64,000 nucleotides of DNA from Rhodospirillales bacterium (GTDB lineage: Bacteria > Pseudomonadota > Alphaproteobacteria > Micavibrionales > Micavibrionaceae). Location: contig JACKJA010000002.1 in the NCBI GenBank assembly GCA_020638175.1, forward strand, positions 372,001-436,000, written 5' to 3'. Numbering within the stretch: position 1 is the stretch's first letter; each line of letters opens with the position of its first letter. A program made the position numbers and the translations under genes. Shown piece after piece: positions 16,556 to 25,190 of the stretch. The notes beneath the pieces are model-generated. The model was not told where the DNA came from. It ran no database searches and saw only the letters and a program-made list of their open reading frames with translations.

Positions 16556-16762
16556 CATTACGGGAAAAATAGAATCCTGAAAATCGTAAGGGGAGCCCCC
16601 GAAGAACAACGGAAACGCTATAGGTTCCGGTATAATGGTTTCTTGTATTTCGTCCGTAAAGAAACGGTTGATTTTGCCCATCGTATTGCCGAATATGGCG
16701 TCCTGCAAAAAGAAAGGGCGGTGATCGCCCGAACATTTATCAGGGGAATCGAAAGCGCATGA
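16556..16762 (+). CDS. Possible short gene lacking a normal start, coupled to pyk
   Basis: An open frame of 68 codons ends in a TGA that overlaps the pyk ATG as ATGA. Its translation looks protein-like and basic (RKRYRFRYNGFLYFVRKE, then HRIAEYGVLQKERAVIARTF). There is no ATG or GTG before the middle of the frame; CTG at 16577 or TTG at 16643 would be needed, and no convincing ribosome-binding site is seen. It may be a gene with a rare start, a decayed remnant, or chance. Apart from this, the 16422-16555 stretch shows nothing I can name. Confidence 0.25.
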   Translation, partial: HYGKNRILKIVRGAPEEQRKRYRFRYNGFLYFVRKETVDFAHRIAEYGVLQKERAVIARTFIRGIESA

Positions 16763-18207
16763 CCGCGATTAACAAGAAATATGTCCGCAGCAACCGGAAA
16801 ACAAAAATTGTTGCCACACTCGGCCCGGCCTCCGCCGATTATGAAATGATCCGCAAACTGTTTATTGCCGGCGTCGACGTGTTCCGCCTGAATTTCAGTC
16901 ACGGCAGTCACAAAGATCACCGCGCCCGCGTCGAGGCCATCAGGAAGATTGAAAAAGAACTCGCGCTCCCGATCGGGATTGTTGCCGACATGCAGGGGCC
17001 AAAATTGCGCGTTGGAAAATTCAAGGATGGCTCCATTGCCTTGAAGCCGGGGATGACGCTCCGCCTTGACCTCGACAAAACCGAGGGCGACGAAACCCGC
17101 GTCAACCTGCCGCACCCGGAAATTATCGAAGCGCTCGAAAAAGGCGCGATCATATTGATGGATGATGGCAAGGTCCGCATGGAAATCGTCGAAAAAGGCG
17201 CCGATTTTCTGGTAGGAAAAGTTCTGGCCGGCACCAAAATTTCCAACAACAAGGGCGTTAACGTTCCCGGCGTAACCCTGCCGATCGCCGCCCTGACCGC
17301 CAAGGACCGCAAAGACCTGACCGCGGCACTGGATATGGGCGTCGACTGGATCGCCCAGAGCTTCGTGCAAAAACCCGAAGATGTCGCCGAAGCCAAAAAA
17401 CTGATTAAGGGCCGCGCCGGTTTGATCGCAAAGATTGAAAAGCCTTCCGCGCTTGAGAAATTTGATGAAATTTTGGACCTGACCGATGCCATTATGCTGG
17501 CACGCGGTGATCTGGGCGTTGAAATCCCGGCGGAAGAAGTACCTGCCGTCCAGAAAAAAATCGTTCGCAAAACACGCGAGGCCGGCAAACCGATTATCGT
17601 CGCCACCCAGATGCTGGAATCGATGATCGAAGCACCGACCCCGACCCGCGCCGAGGCCTCCGATGTGGCCACCGCCGTTTATGACGGCACCGACGCCGTG
17701 ATGCTCTCGGCAGAAACCGCTGCCGGGAAATATCCGCTGGAAGCCGTATCCATCATGGACCGGATTTGCCGGCACACCGAAAGCGACGATTATTACCGCC
17801 GCATCATGGATGCCGAACACCCGGAAACGGAAGAAAATACATCGGATGCCATTACCGCCGCCGCTTATCAGGTCGCCATGGACATACATGCCGCCTGCAT
17901 TGCAACATTCACATCCTCAGGCTCGACCACTCTGAGAGCCGCCCGGCATCGTCCAAGCGTGCCGATTTTGTGCCTGAGCCACAAAGAAGACGTCGCCCGG
18001 CGCATGGTCCTGTCCTATGGCGTTCATGCCGTTTATGTTGCCGACGAACAAAGCATCACGACGTTCGCCGCCACCGTCAAGGAAGCCGTGTCCATTGCCC
18101 GCACCCACGGCATCGCCGAAAAGGGAGACCGCCTCGTTATTACGGCGGGTGTTCCCTTTGGCACTCCCGGCTCAACTAATGTTTTGCGCATTGCCTGGGT
18201 CGATTAA
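16759..18207 (+). CDS. pyk: Pyruvate kinase
   Basis: 482 residues. Converts phosphoenolpyruvate and ADP to pyruvate and ATP, the last step of glycolysis. Signatures: TKIVATLGPAS at the start, RLNFSHGS, DMQGPKLRVG, the metal site MLARGDLGVE with catalytic Lys in IAKIEKPSAL, VATQMLESMI, and a C-terminal allosteric domain ending in a GTPGSTNVLRI motif. The length is normal. CAGGGGAA precedes the ATG. Transcription ends at a bidirectional hairpin just downstream. Confidence 0.97.
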   Translation: MTAINKKYVRSNRKTKIVATLGPASADYEMIRKLFIAGVDVFRLNFSHGSHKDHRARVEAIRKIEKELALPIGIVADMQGPKLRVGKFKDGSIALKPGMTLRLDLDKTEGDETRVNLPHPEIIEALEKGAIILMDDGKVRMEIVEKGADFLVGKVLAGTKISNNKGVNVPGVTLPIAALTAKDRKDLTAALDMGVDWIAQSFVQKPEDVAEAKKLIKGRAGLIAKIEKPSALEKFDEILDLTDAIMLARGDLGVEIPAEEVPAVQKKIVRKTREAGKPIIVATQMLESMIEAPTPTRAEASDVATAVYDGTDAVMLSAETAAGKYPLEAVSIMDRICRHTESDDYYRRIMDAEHPETEENTSDAITAAAYQVAMDIHAACIATFTSSGSTTLRAARHRPSVPILCLSHKEDVARRMVLSYGVHAVYVADEQSITTFAATVKEAVSIARTHGIAEKGDRLVITAGVPFGTPGSTNVLRIAWVD

Positions 18208-18213
18208 AAAATT

Positions 18214-18240
18214 CAGGCCTTACCGTTAAAGCAAGGCCTG
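18214..18240. terminator. Bidirectional terminator between pyk and the LapG-like gene
   Basis: Perfect 8-bp stem CAGGCCTT/AAGGCCTG with an 11-base loop. It has an A run on its left (a T run when read leftward) and a weaker T stretch on its right, and lies between two convergent stops at 18207 and 18268. Confidence 0.8.
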
Positions 18241-18267
18241 GATAATTTTCAAAAATATGAGCGATTT

Positions 18268-19215
18268 CTACTGCGCCGAAGCCAAAACCGTGCGCGACGG
18301 CTGGGTATGAAGCCACCAAGCCTGACGGTTGATTGAAAAAATCGGGCGGTAATGATGAACGCTGCTGGTCGGCCGGACACTCTTGATCTGATTATCCAGC
18401 ATCATCGGACCGTCATCCGTGTATACAACCAAAACCGCATGTGGAATATTTTTTTGCTGATCCTGAACGATTGCTACGCGCAAACGCTCTTCCGGTACAC
18501 CCAGCGCCCGCAGCGACACATATTTGGCAATGGCAAAATCTTCGCAGTCACCGCCACGGGTGAAGAACTCAACCGGCGTCCCCCAGTAATCACTCTGGCC
18601 GAAATTGCGACTGTCAACGATGTAGCGCTGGCCATTAATCAGATCGTTGACCTCTTCAATCATATCTTCCAGCGGCAGCCCTTCAAATTCATGCAAATCC
18701 TTTTTCCATTCATAAAGAACGCGCTGGCCTTGCTCCGTTTTCACGGCAGCCTCAAAACGCTGGAACATGCCTGTCCATTTCGTGAATGCATCCAGATTGT
18801 AAGAGCGGCGTTCGGATGTACCAAACAGCGCCGGGTAGCCCTTTACAGGGGCAAACACAACGTTGGCGGCGCTGGCCAGCTTCACCTGCGCCGGAATATC
18901 CTTGATCGTTCCTGCCCGCGCGGGCTTCACACCCACGGCAGATGCCCCGATCATAACCGTCATGACTGTAACCAGCAGACGCAAAGACCATTGCTGGACC
19001 AAAGCCCGGTACAGGTCACGACGCCGAACCATTCGTTCGCGCAGCAAAATACGGCCTAGTTGTTCACGGCTGGTTTTTTGGCTAACCAGCGCATATTTCA
19101 GCTCATGCGGCGTCAAAAAGCCATTCATAACCATCAACTCGCCAAGACGGTTACGCTCCATAACTGTGCGCAAACCCGCGAGGATACCGCTCTTGCTCTT
19201 TGTTTTCTCTTTCAT
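18268..19215 (-). CDS. LapG-type periplasmic cysteine protease fused to a MshEN-like c-di-GMP domain
   Basis: 315 residues from MKEKTK; AGAGG fixes this start. C-terminal part (about 105-300) is a BTLCP/LapG transglutaminase-like protease with triad Cys224 (RGGDCEDF), His259 (PHAVLVV) and Asp274 (MLDNQ). LapG enzymes cut surface adhesins in the periplasm and are normally held inactive by the c-di-GMP receptor LapD. Here residues 23-75 form two 24-residue MshEN-like motifs (RLGELMVMNGFLTPHEL..Q and QLGRILLRERMVRRRDL..Q) joined by exactly five residues. A hydrophobic segment (78-96) follows, so the motif pair should be cytoplasmic and the protease periplasmic. No lapD gene is seen nearby. Confidence 0.85.
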   Translation of the reverse strand: MKEKTKSKSGILAGLRTVMERNRLGELMVMNGFLTPHELKYALVSQKTSREQLGRILLRERMVRRRDLYRALVQQWSLRLLVTVMTVMIGASAVGVKPARAGTIKDIPAQVKLASAANVVFAPVKGYPALFGTSERRSYNLDAFTKWTGMFQRFEAAVKTEQGQRVLYEWKKDLHEFEGLPLEDMIEEVNDLINGQRYIVDSRNFGQSDYWGTPVEFFTRGGDCEDFAIAKYVSLRALGVPEERLRVAIVQDQQKNIPHAVLVVYTDDGPMMLDNQIKSVRPTSSVHHYRPIFSINRQAWWLHTQPSRTVLASAQ

Positions 19216-19378
19216 GAGACCTCTGCCTTCTGTTCCCACACACGAACCACACACGGGCCATGTCCCCCTATTAAAGACGACAAAGATTGACGAATTCTAA
19301 ACAAACGGGCAAAAAAGCATTGTTTGCTGAAAAAAACGCTATTTGTTTACATAAGAATAAGATTTGGGTCCCATAATC

Positions 19379-20890
19379 ATGAAACAGACCACCGCCACCC
19401 TGAAAAAATATCTGGCTGCCATGCCTGAGTGCCACGTTCTGGTTATCGGTGATATTATGCTGGACCGGTTCGTTTACGGTAATGTCGAACGCATTTCCCC
19501 GGAAAGCCCGGTGCCAGTTTTATCCATTAAACAGGAGACAATGACTCTGGGCGGCGCGGGGAATGCTCTCTCCAACCTAGCAAGTCTGGGGATCAAACCC
19601 CACATTATCGCGGCTATCGGAAACGACGATACAGGAAGAAAAATCGCCTCTCTCGTCTCTGAAAAACGCGCCGATGCCGATATGCTCGTTATGTGCGATG
19701 ACCGTCCGACATCCATCAAAACGCGCTTTATCGCCGCGCACCAACAGCTTTTACGCACAGATGCTGAAGACATTCGCTCGATTCAGCCAGCGACCGAAGC
19801 CGCCATTCTGGCCAAAGCGGCAGAGATCATCCCGGCGGTGCATGCTATTATAATGTCTGATTACGGCAAGGGTTTGCTGACGGACACTATTATAAAGCAA
19901 GTCATGGCTCTGGCAAACGAACGCGGCATCCCGGTATTGGTCGACCCCAAAGGCACGGATTACAGCCGCTACCGCGGCGCAGCCGTCGTCACCCCGAACC
20001 GCAAGGAATTGTCAGAAGCAACAAACAAGGCACCGACAAAAACCGATGAAGAAATCACGGAAGCTGGACGCACGCTTTTGCAAACATCAGGCATAAAGGC
20101 CGTACTGGCCACGCGCTCGGAAGACGGCATGACACTTTTATCCGCCGATACGCCGGACAAGCCCGTCCACCTGAGCACGGAAGCACTGGAAGTTTTCGAT
20201 GTTTCCGGGGCGGGGGATACAGTCATCGCTACGGTCGCCGCCTCTCTGGCAGCCGGAGCCACACTCGAAGAAGCCACTATCCTCGCCAACAAAGCCGGCG
20301 GCATTGTCGTCGCAAAAACCGGCACAGCCGCCATACGGGCGGAAGAGCTCTTGAAACGGCTGGACGAAGATGCCGCCGAAAACAAAGCCGACGCAAACCG
20401 TCGGGCCCTCATTCTTGACCGGGAACATGCGCTTGAACAAGTCATTCGCTGGAAAGCGCAGGGGTTAAAAGTCGGATTCACAAATGGCTGCTTCGATATT
20501 TTGCATTACGGCCACGTCACGTACCTGAACGACGCGCGCGATAAATGCGACCGCCTGATTATGGGGCTGAATACGGACGACTCGATCAAACGTCTGAAAG
20601 GCCCTGACCGCCCGGTCAACGACCAGGACGCCCGCGCCAACGTCATCGGCGCTTTGGGGTCCATTGATCTGGTCGTCTTGTTCGGCGACCAGCCCGAGGA
20701 AGATGACAAAGCCTCACGCCTGATCGAATTTCTGCAGCCCGACATCTATTTCAAAGGCGGCGATTACACCGTCGACCAGATCCCCGAAGCTCCGATCGTG
20801 CAGGCCTATGGCGGGGAAGTCATGGTCATGCCGGTCTATGAAGGGCACAGTACAACCGGCACAATTGAAAAGATGAAACAAAATGGCTGA
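19379..20890 (+). CDS. hldE: Bifunctional heptose kinase/adenylyltransferase
   Basis: 503 residues. Makes ADP-heptose for the lipopolysaccharide core. Residues about 1-325 are the PfkB-type heptose-7-phosphate kinase (ISPESPVPV, DYGKGLL, and DVSGAGDTV near 270); about 350-503 the nucleotidyltransferase (GFTNGCFDILHYGHVTYL, then GHSTTGTIEKM at the end). An in-frame TTG at 19364 is possible, but ATG at 19379 matches the usual start. The last 8 bases overlap the next gene. The partner genes gmhA, gmhB and hldD are not in the window. Confidence 0.96.
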   Translation: MKQTTATLKKYLAAMPECHVLVIGDIMLDRFVYGNVERISPESPVPVLSIKQETMTLGGAGNALSNLASLGIKPHIIAAIGNDDTGRKIASLVSEKRADADMLVMCDDRPTSIKTRFIAAHQQLLRTDAEDIRSIQPATEAAILAKAAEIIPAVHAIIMSDYGKGLLTDTIIKQVMALANERGIPVLVDPKGTDYSRYRGAAVVTPNRKELSEATNKAPTKTDEEITEAGRTLLQTSGIKAVLATRSEDGMTLLSADTPDKPVHLSTEALEVFDVSGAGDTVIATVAASLAAGATLEEATILANKAGGIVVAKTGTAAIRAEELLKRLDEDAAENKADANRRALILDREHALEQVIRWKAQGLKVGFTNGCFDILHYGHVTYLNDARDKCDRLIMGLNTDDSIKRLKGPDRPVNDQDARANVIGALGSIDLVVLFGDQPEEDDKASRLIEFLQPDIYFKGGDYTVDQIPEAPIVQAYGGEVMVMPVYEGHSTTGTIEKMKQNG

Positions 20891-22073
20891 TTTTAAAAAA
20901 GATTTTCTTGTTTTCGGCGGTGGCATTGCCGGGCTTTGGGTATTCCACACCCTGAAACAAAAGGGGTATGATGTAGCCCTGATTGAACCGGATGCACTGG
21001 GCGGGACACAAACCCTCGGCTCACAAGGCATGATCCACGGGGGACAGAAATATACCCTGACCGGCCATATCGGTGATGTCGCCAATAACGTCGCCAAAAT
21101 GCCGGCTTTATGGGATGAGTGCCGCCGGGGAACCGGGCCGATTGATTTAACCGGCGTCGAAACACTGGCCGATGCACAAATCATGTGGCCCGATCACAAA
21201 TTGTTGGCCGGGGCCACGGCCTTCGCCGCCGCCAAAGCCGTAAACGGCGAGACACAGCATTTGCCCCCGGAAGCGCTTCCGGCTGTTTTACAGGAACATG
21301 GTGTAAAAACCGGCTATGAACTGGCCGAATCCGTTATGGATGTCAAATCGGTTGTGCGGGCACTGGCCGATCCTTTCTCTGATTCAATTTACAAGGCCCG
21401 CCTGATTGATCTGGCGATAAAAGACGGCGCGATTGACCATGCGATTCTGGAAGGAAAAGAGGGACGGACCGTCACGATAAGCGCGCAAAAATATATCTTT
21501 ACCGCCGGCAGCGGCAATGAAGAAGCCGCCCGGATGCTGGGTGTTCCCGAACAAATCACCCAGCGCCGTCCCCTGCGGCAAGTCATGGCCAAAGGCCTGC
21601 CGCATGCGCTCTTCGGCCATTGCATAACCAGCAACCCGAAACCGCGGGCAACAATTACATCCTATCCGGCAAATGACGGCACCTATATCTGGTACATGGG
21701 AGGCAACATTGCCGAAAAAGGAGCGGGCATGACAAACGACGAAGCAATTTCCTTCGCCGATTCCGAGATGCGCGACCTGTTCCCGAAAATAAACTGGGAT
21801 GCGGTCACATGGAGCAGTTGGGAGGTCGACCGGGCCGAAGCCTATGACAAAAGCGGCCACCTGCCCCCCGGCCCTCAGTTCCGCGAAGAAAAAAATGCCG
21901 TTCTTGTCTGGCCGACCAAGATGACCTTTGCCCCGGCCCTCGGCATAAAAATAGACCGCATCATCGCGCGCGACGGCTTGGCACCGTCATCGGTAAACAA
22001 CAATGCCCTGCCGTTCGATCCGCCGCCCATGGGCCTGTACCCCTGGGAGAACGCAGAATGGAAAAAAGCATGA
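20883..22073 (+). CDS. FAD-dependent oxidoreductase (DAO type)
   Basis: 396 residues. The N-terminal dinucleotide-binding motif FLVFGGGIAGLWVF (about 8-21), a following acidic residue in ALIEPDALGG and the DAO-like fold with a C-terminal substrate half (NNNALPFDPPPMG) indicate an FAD-dependent oxidoreductase. The substrate is not predictable. The start overlaps hldE by 8 bases and its end overlaps the aldo/keto reductase by 16 bases, so the three are translated as a coupled operon. A sugar or small-molecule redox reaction shared with the next gene is inference only. Confidence 0.85.
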   Translation: MADFKKDFLVFGGGIAGLWVFHTLKQKGYDVALIEPDALGGTQTLGSQGMIHGGQKYTLTGHIGDVANNVAKMPALWDECRRGTGPIDLTGVETLADAQIMWPDHKLLAGATAFAAAKAVNGETQHLPPEALPAVLQEHGVKTGYELAESVMDVKSVVRALADPFSDSIYKARLIDLAIKDGAIDHAILEGKEGRTVTISAQKYIFTAGSGNEEAARMLGVPEQITQRRPLRQVMAKGLPHALFGHCITSNPKPRATITSYPANDGTYIWYMGGNIAEKGAGMTNDEAISFADSEMRDLFPKINWDAVTWSSWEVDRAEAYDKSGHLPPGPQFREEKNAVLVWPTKMTFAPALGIKIDRIIARDGLAPSSVNNNALPFDPPPMGLYPWENAEWKKA

Positions 22074-22879
22074 GGGGCGCCCCTGAAACGCCCTTGTTCC
22101 CGGTCCCCCACCGCCCTTTTGCCAAGACCGGGAAAACCGTATCAATCCTCGGTCTCGGCACCGTCAAATTCGGCCGCAACCAGAGTGTAAAATATCCCGG
22201 CGGCGCAGGCTTTACCCTGCCATCTGATGCCGAAATAGAAGAAATCCTCGATCTATGCCGGGCGCATAATCTGAATTTTCTCGATACCGCCCCGGCCTAT
22301 GGCACATCCGAAGAAAGACTGGGAAAACTTCTCGGGAACCGGCGCGATGATTTCTTCCTGATGACAAAAACAGGCGAAGAGTTTGAAAACGGCCAGTCGG
22401 AATACATCTTCACACGCGACCATACGCAAAAAAGCATCGAGCGCAGTTTAAAGCGTCTCAAAACCGACCGGTTGGACTGCGTTCTGGTTCATTCAAGCCG
22501 CGATGACGTTGCCGTGATGCGCGATACGCCGGTTTTGGAAGTTCTGGAGCAATACAAACAAAAGGGCGATATCCTGAGCTATGGCGTGTCTACCTATACT
22601 ATAGAAGGCGGGAAAATGGCTGCCGACCTGACCGATGCTGTTATGGTTGCCTATAATCCCGCTTACCGCGATGAACTGCCCGTAATTGAATATGCCGCCA
22701 AGAAAGGAAAGGCTGTTCTGATTAAAAAAGGGTTGGCCTCCGGGCATCTCGATCAGGTTGGAAGCCCGGCAGACGCCCTGCGCCACATCACAAACATCCC
22801 CGGCGTCACCAGCCTGATATTCGGCAGCCTCAACCCCGTGAATATCCTGAATAATATCAAAGCGCTGGAAACAGCATAA
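22058..22879 (+). CDS. Aldo/keto reductase
   Basis: 273 residues of a TIM-barrel NAD(P)H-dependent reductase. The catalytic tetrad is visible: Asp and Tyr in FLDTAPAYGTSEERLG, Lys in FLMTKTGEE and His in CVLVHSSRDD. The C-terminal half has the cofactor-binding loop (IPGVTSLIFGSLN). The substrate is not predictable from sequence. It is the third gene in the hldE operon and overlaps the FAD oxidoreductase by 16 bases. The N-terminal 20 residues are unlike other family members, so a slightly later start is possible. Confidence 0.9.
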   Translation: MEKSMRGAPETPLFPVPHRPFAKTGKTVSILGLGTVKFGRNQSVKYPGGAGFTLPSDAEIEEILDLCRAHNLNFLDTAPAYGTSEERLGKLLGNRRDDFFLMTKTGEEFENGQSEYIFTRDHTQKSIERSLKRLKTDRLDCVLVHSSRDDVAVMRDTPVLEVLEQYKQKGDILSYGVSTYTIEGGKMAADLTDAVMVAYNPAYRDELPVIEYAAKKGKAVLIKKGLASGHLDQVGSPADALRHITNIPGVTSLIFGSLNPVNILNNIKALETA

Positions 22880-22965
22880 TTTGCATGAATTGGGTCTGTA
22901 CGCGCAGGCAAAGACTTGATAGCATGTTACCAGAATTATGACCGTTCACGTTCGGAGTTATCATC

Positions 22966-23697
22966 ATGTTATCCGCTTCTAAATCAAGCTTGTCCTTTGC
23001 TTTGGCCGTGGGGGCCGTTCTTGTCTTGGCCGGCTGCGCCGCCGAAGACCGTCCGGGTTACCTCAAAACCCTGCCCAAGGGCTATTGCTACAACCTCGAA
23101 AATTGTAAAGACAGCGGCTCTCTCAGCAAAGACTACAAAAAGAGCATGGCGGAAGACGATATGAATGCCGCCGCAAATGAAAATGCGGGCACCATGGATA
23201 ATGATGCCGGCTACGAAGGCATGTACGGCGATATGGCTGTGAAAAAACTCTCCCCGGAAGAACTGGCCCGGCTGCTTGCCGAACGCGCCCTATGGACCCG
23301 CGCGGCCCGTGAACTTTCCACGGAAATGGACACAGGGTTCTCGGCTCTGGTTGATGGTGCTTACCTCCAGCCAACCGATCTGAATAATGACCGGGAAAAA
23401 GATTTCGGACACGTTCTGCGCAAAACATTGACAGAAAAGGGATACGCCATTCCGGTTCAACCGGAAAAAGACGGCTATACGCTACGCTACCGTCTGATAA
23501 GCAACGATCCCGGTGTAAACAGCTCCTTCAACGTTAACCTGACTTTGCTGAGTGGCGACGTTGTCCTGCACGAAACCTCTGATAATTACGAGCTTGAAGA
23601 TCTGGAAGGCTACATGCCTAAAAACAGCGCTGCACCATCCGGATTGACACGCCCGGCCGATGAATCGTCTGTCGGTGGCCCGACCCCGCTTTACTAA
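22966..23697 (+). CDS. Unknown lipoprotein
   Basis: 243 residues with a clean lipoprotein signal peptide, lipobox LAGC near residue 24. The mature protein starts with a Cys pair region (GYCYNLENCKD), has an acidic Met/Asn-rich linker and a C-terminal alpha/beta domain (TEKGYAIPVQPEKDGYTLRYRLIS). I do not recognise the family. It is followed 17 bases later by a FlgO-domain lipoprotein and the two probably form one unit and may work together in the envelope. Confidence 0.75.
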   Translation: MLSASKSSLSFALAVGAVLVLAGCAAEDRPGYLKTLPKGYCYNLENCKDSGSLSKDYKKSMAEDDMNAAANENAGTMDNDAGYEGMYGDMAVKKLSPEELARLLAERALWTRAARELSTEMDTGFSALVDGAYLQPTDLNNDREKDFGHVLRKTLTEKGYAIPVQPEKDGYTLRYRLISNDPGVNSSFNVNLTLLSGDVVLHETSDNYELEDLEGYMPKNSAAPSGLTRPADESSVGGPTPLY

Positions 23698-23714
23698 AAT
23701 AAAAGGAAACCGCC

Positions 23715-24296
23715 ATGTTTCGGAAACGTCTGTTCTCACTCGTTCTTCCGCTGGCGGTTTTCATGGCCTTGCCCGGCTGCACGGCCAGCTTTATGGATAG
23801 CGGGTTTTCCGCCGAAAAAGTCGACATCACGGCGACGAACTACGCCGCCGCCGATATGCTGATCCAGCAATCAAAAAGCTTCGTAACGCCAGAAACGCCG
23901 CTGCAAATCGGCGTCTTGAGCGATATCAACGATCCGAACCGCATGACGGCGCTCGGCCGCATCGTCACCGGTCAGATCGGCGCCCGCTTTGTCCAGCTCG
24001 GCTATAACGTCACAGCCGCTTCGTTTGACGGCGCAATCATGCCGGGTATGCCAACCGACATGGCGGGGGACATGGTGTCTCCGACAATGGGTGGCGCACA
24101 ACAGCAAGGCAGTCCGGCCACCATCACCGGCCACTACGCCCATGGCCGCAAATCTGTCCTGATTAACCTGAGAATACTGGAAACCGGAACGCGCCGGGTT
24201 CTGGCGGCCTACGATTACAGCCTGCCACTAAACGATGATCTGGAAGAACTCATGGAAACCCCGGCGATGGTCTCACCGGGCACAGGATATCGGTAA
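23715..24296 (+). CDS. FlgO-domain lipoprotein
   Basis: 193 residues, lipoprotein signal with lipobox LPGC near residue 22. The body matches the FlgO domain: NYAAADMLIQQ near the start, LGRIVTGQIGARFVQLGYNV, and the C-terminal strand pair ILETGTRRVLAAYDY. FlgO is an outer-membrane lipoprotein needed for flagellar stability in Vibrio, but the domain also occurs in proteins of unknown role and no flagellar genes are seen here. AAAGGAAA precedes the ATG. Its stop directly abuts the stop of the convergent solute-binding gene, leaving no room for a terminator. Confidence 0.75.
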   Translation: MFRKRLFSLVLPLAVFMALPGCTASFMDSGFSAEKVDITATNYAAADMLIQQSKSFVTPETPLQIGVLSDINDPNRMTALGRIVTGQIGARFVQLGYNVTAASFDGAIMPGMPTDMAGDMVSPTMGGAQQQGSPATITGHYAHGRKSVLINLRILETGTRRVLAAYDYSLPLNDDLEELMETPAMVSPGTGYR

Positions 24297-25178
24297 TCAG
24301 TCCTGCCGATAAGGCAAAGCTGGCCGCAAAGCAACGTCTTCCGTAACGCCATATTTCTGCAAGATGCGCTCGATAGCGCCTTCATAAATAAGTTCTTGTG
24401 TCGCCGTATTCAGCATATTCACCAGCTCCTGTTCACCCTTGGCCACAGACAGGTTATTGGGAATAACTTTCACGGGCGGCCCCGGAATCCGGCGAATTTT
24501 TCCCGGCTGCTTCTGCATGAATTCTTTGGCGCTCATTTCATCGTAAAAAGCAACGTCAACCTTGCCGTAAACAAGTTGCATCAACAGCTCGGAAAGCGGC
24601 ACGCTGCCAGGCAGGGACACTTCCTTGCTGTTGGGATAGGCCTCGGCGCGGTATGTTTCGCTTTGCTCGCCAACCATTGTGCCAAACCGCACATCGGGCG
24701 TGTTAATCAGGGAACGGTCCTCGTCGAAACGCGTATCGCCCTCTCTTGCATACAGATAAATCGGATTGAAATAAAGCGGCGTTGTGTATTCGGCCACCTT
24801 GCCGCGCTGGGCATTCGGCCAGCCACCCGAACATTCAACATCATATTTCCCGGCTGCCATGTCCTCAAGATACGTCGCAAGACTCAGCTCCAGAGTCCAT
24901 TCAACCTCCATCCCCAGACGCGCCGCCAGCAAATTCATATAATCGTAATAGACGCCGGAAAAGGCGCCCGTATTCGGATCTTTCATCAAGACCGGCTGCC
25001 ATACCGCATAGCCACACCGGATTTTCCCGGTGCGCATCACGCGCTCATACACGGACTCTTTTTGCTTGGAAACGACCGTCCCACCCCCGGCATTTTTGGG
25101 AACGGTCACCTGAACCGTCAGAAAACTGGCAACAACCGCAACAATAACTGTCAGCAATACAACAGAAAACGGTTTCAT
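24297..25178 (-). CDS. Periplasmic solute-binding protein (SBP_bac_3), downstream of rho
   Basis: 293 residues, N-terminal hydrophobic export segment or membrane anchor, then a family 3 solute-binding fold. It shares with three other genes in this window the opening motif YERVMRTGKIRCGY and the order of blocks that follow (DPNTGAFSGVYYDYMNLLAARLGMEVEW; YTTPLYFNPIYLYAR). Family members normally deliver amino acids or similar solutes to an ABC transporter, but no permease or ATPase gene is near. It begins 12 bases after the rho stop and is probably transcribed with it. Confidence 0.88.
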   Translation of the reverse strand: MKPFSVVLLTVIVAVVASFLTVQVTVPKNAGGGTVVSKQKESVYERVMRTGKIRCGYAVWQPVLMKDPNTGAFSGVYYDYMNLLAARLGMEVEWTLELSLATYLEDMAAGKYDVECSGGWPNAQRGKVAEYTTPLYFNPIYLYAREGDTRFDEDRSLINTPDVRFGTMVGEQSETYRAEAYPNSKEVSLPGSVPLSELLMQLVYGKVDVAFYDEMSAKEFMQKQPGKIRRIPGPPVKVIPNNLSVAKGEQELVNMLNTATQELIYEGAIERILQKYGVTEDVALRPALPYRQD

Positions 25179-25190
25179 GACGCCTCGTTT

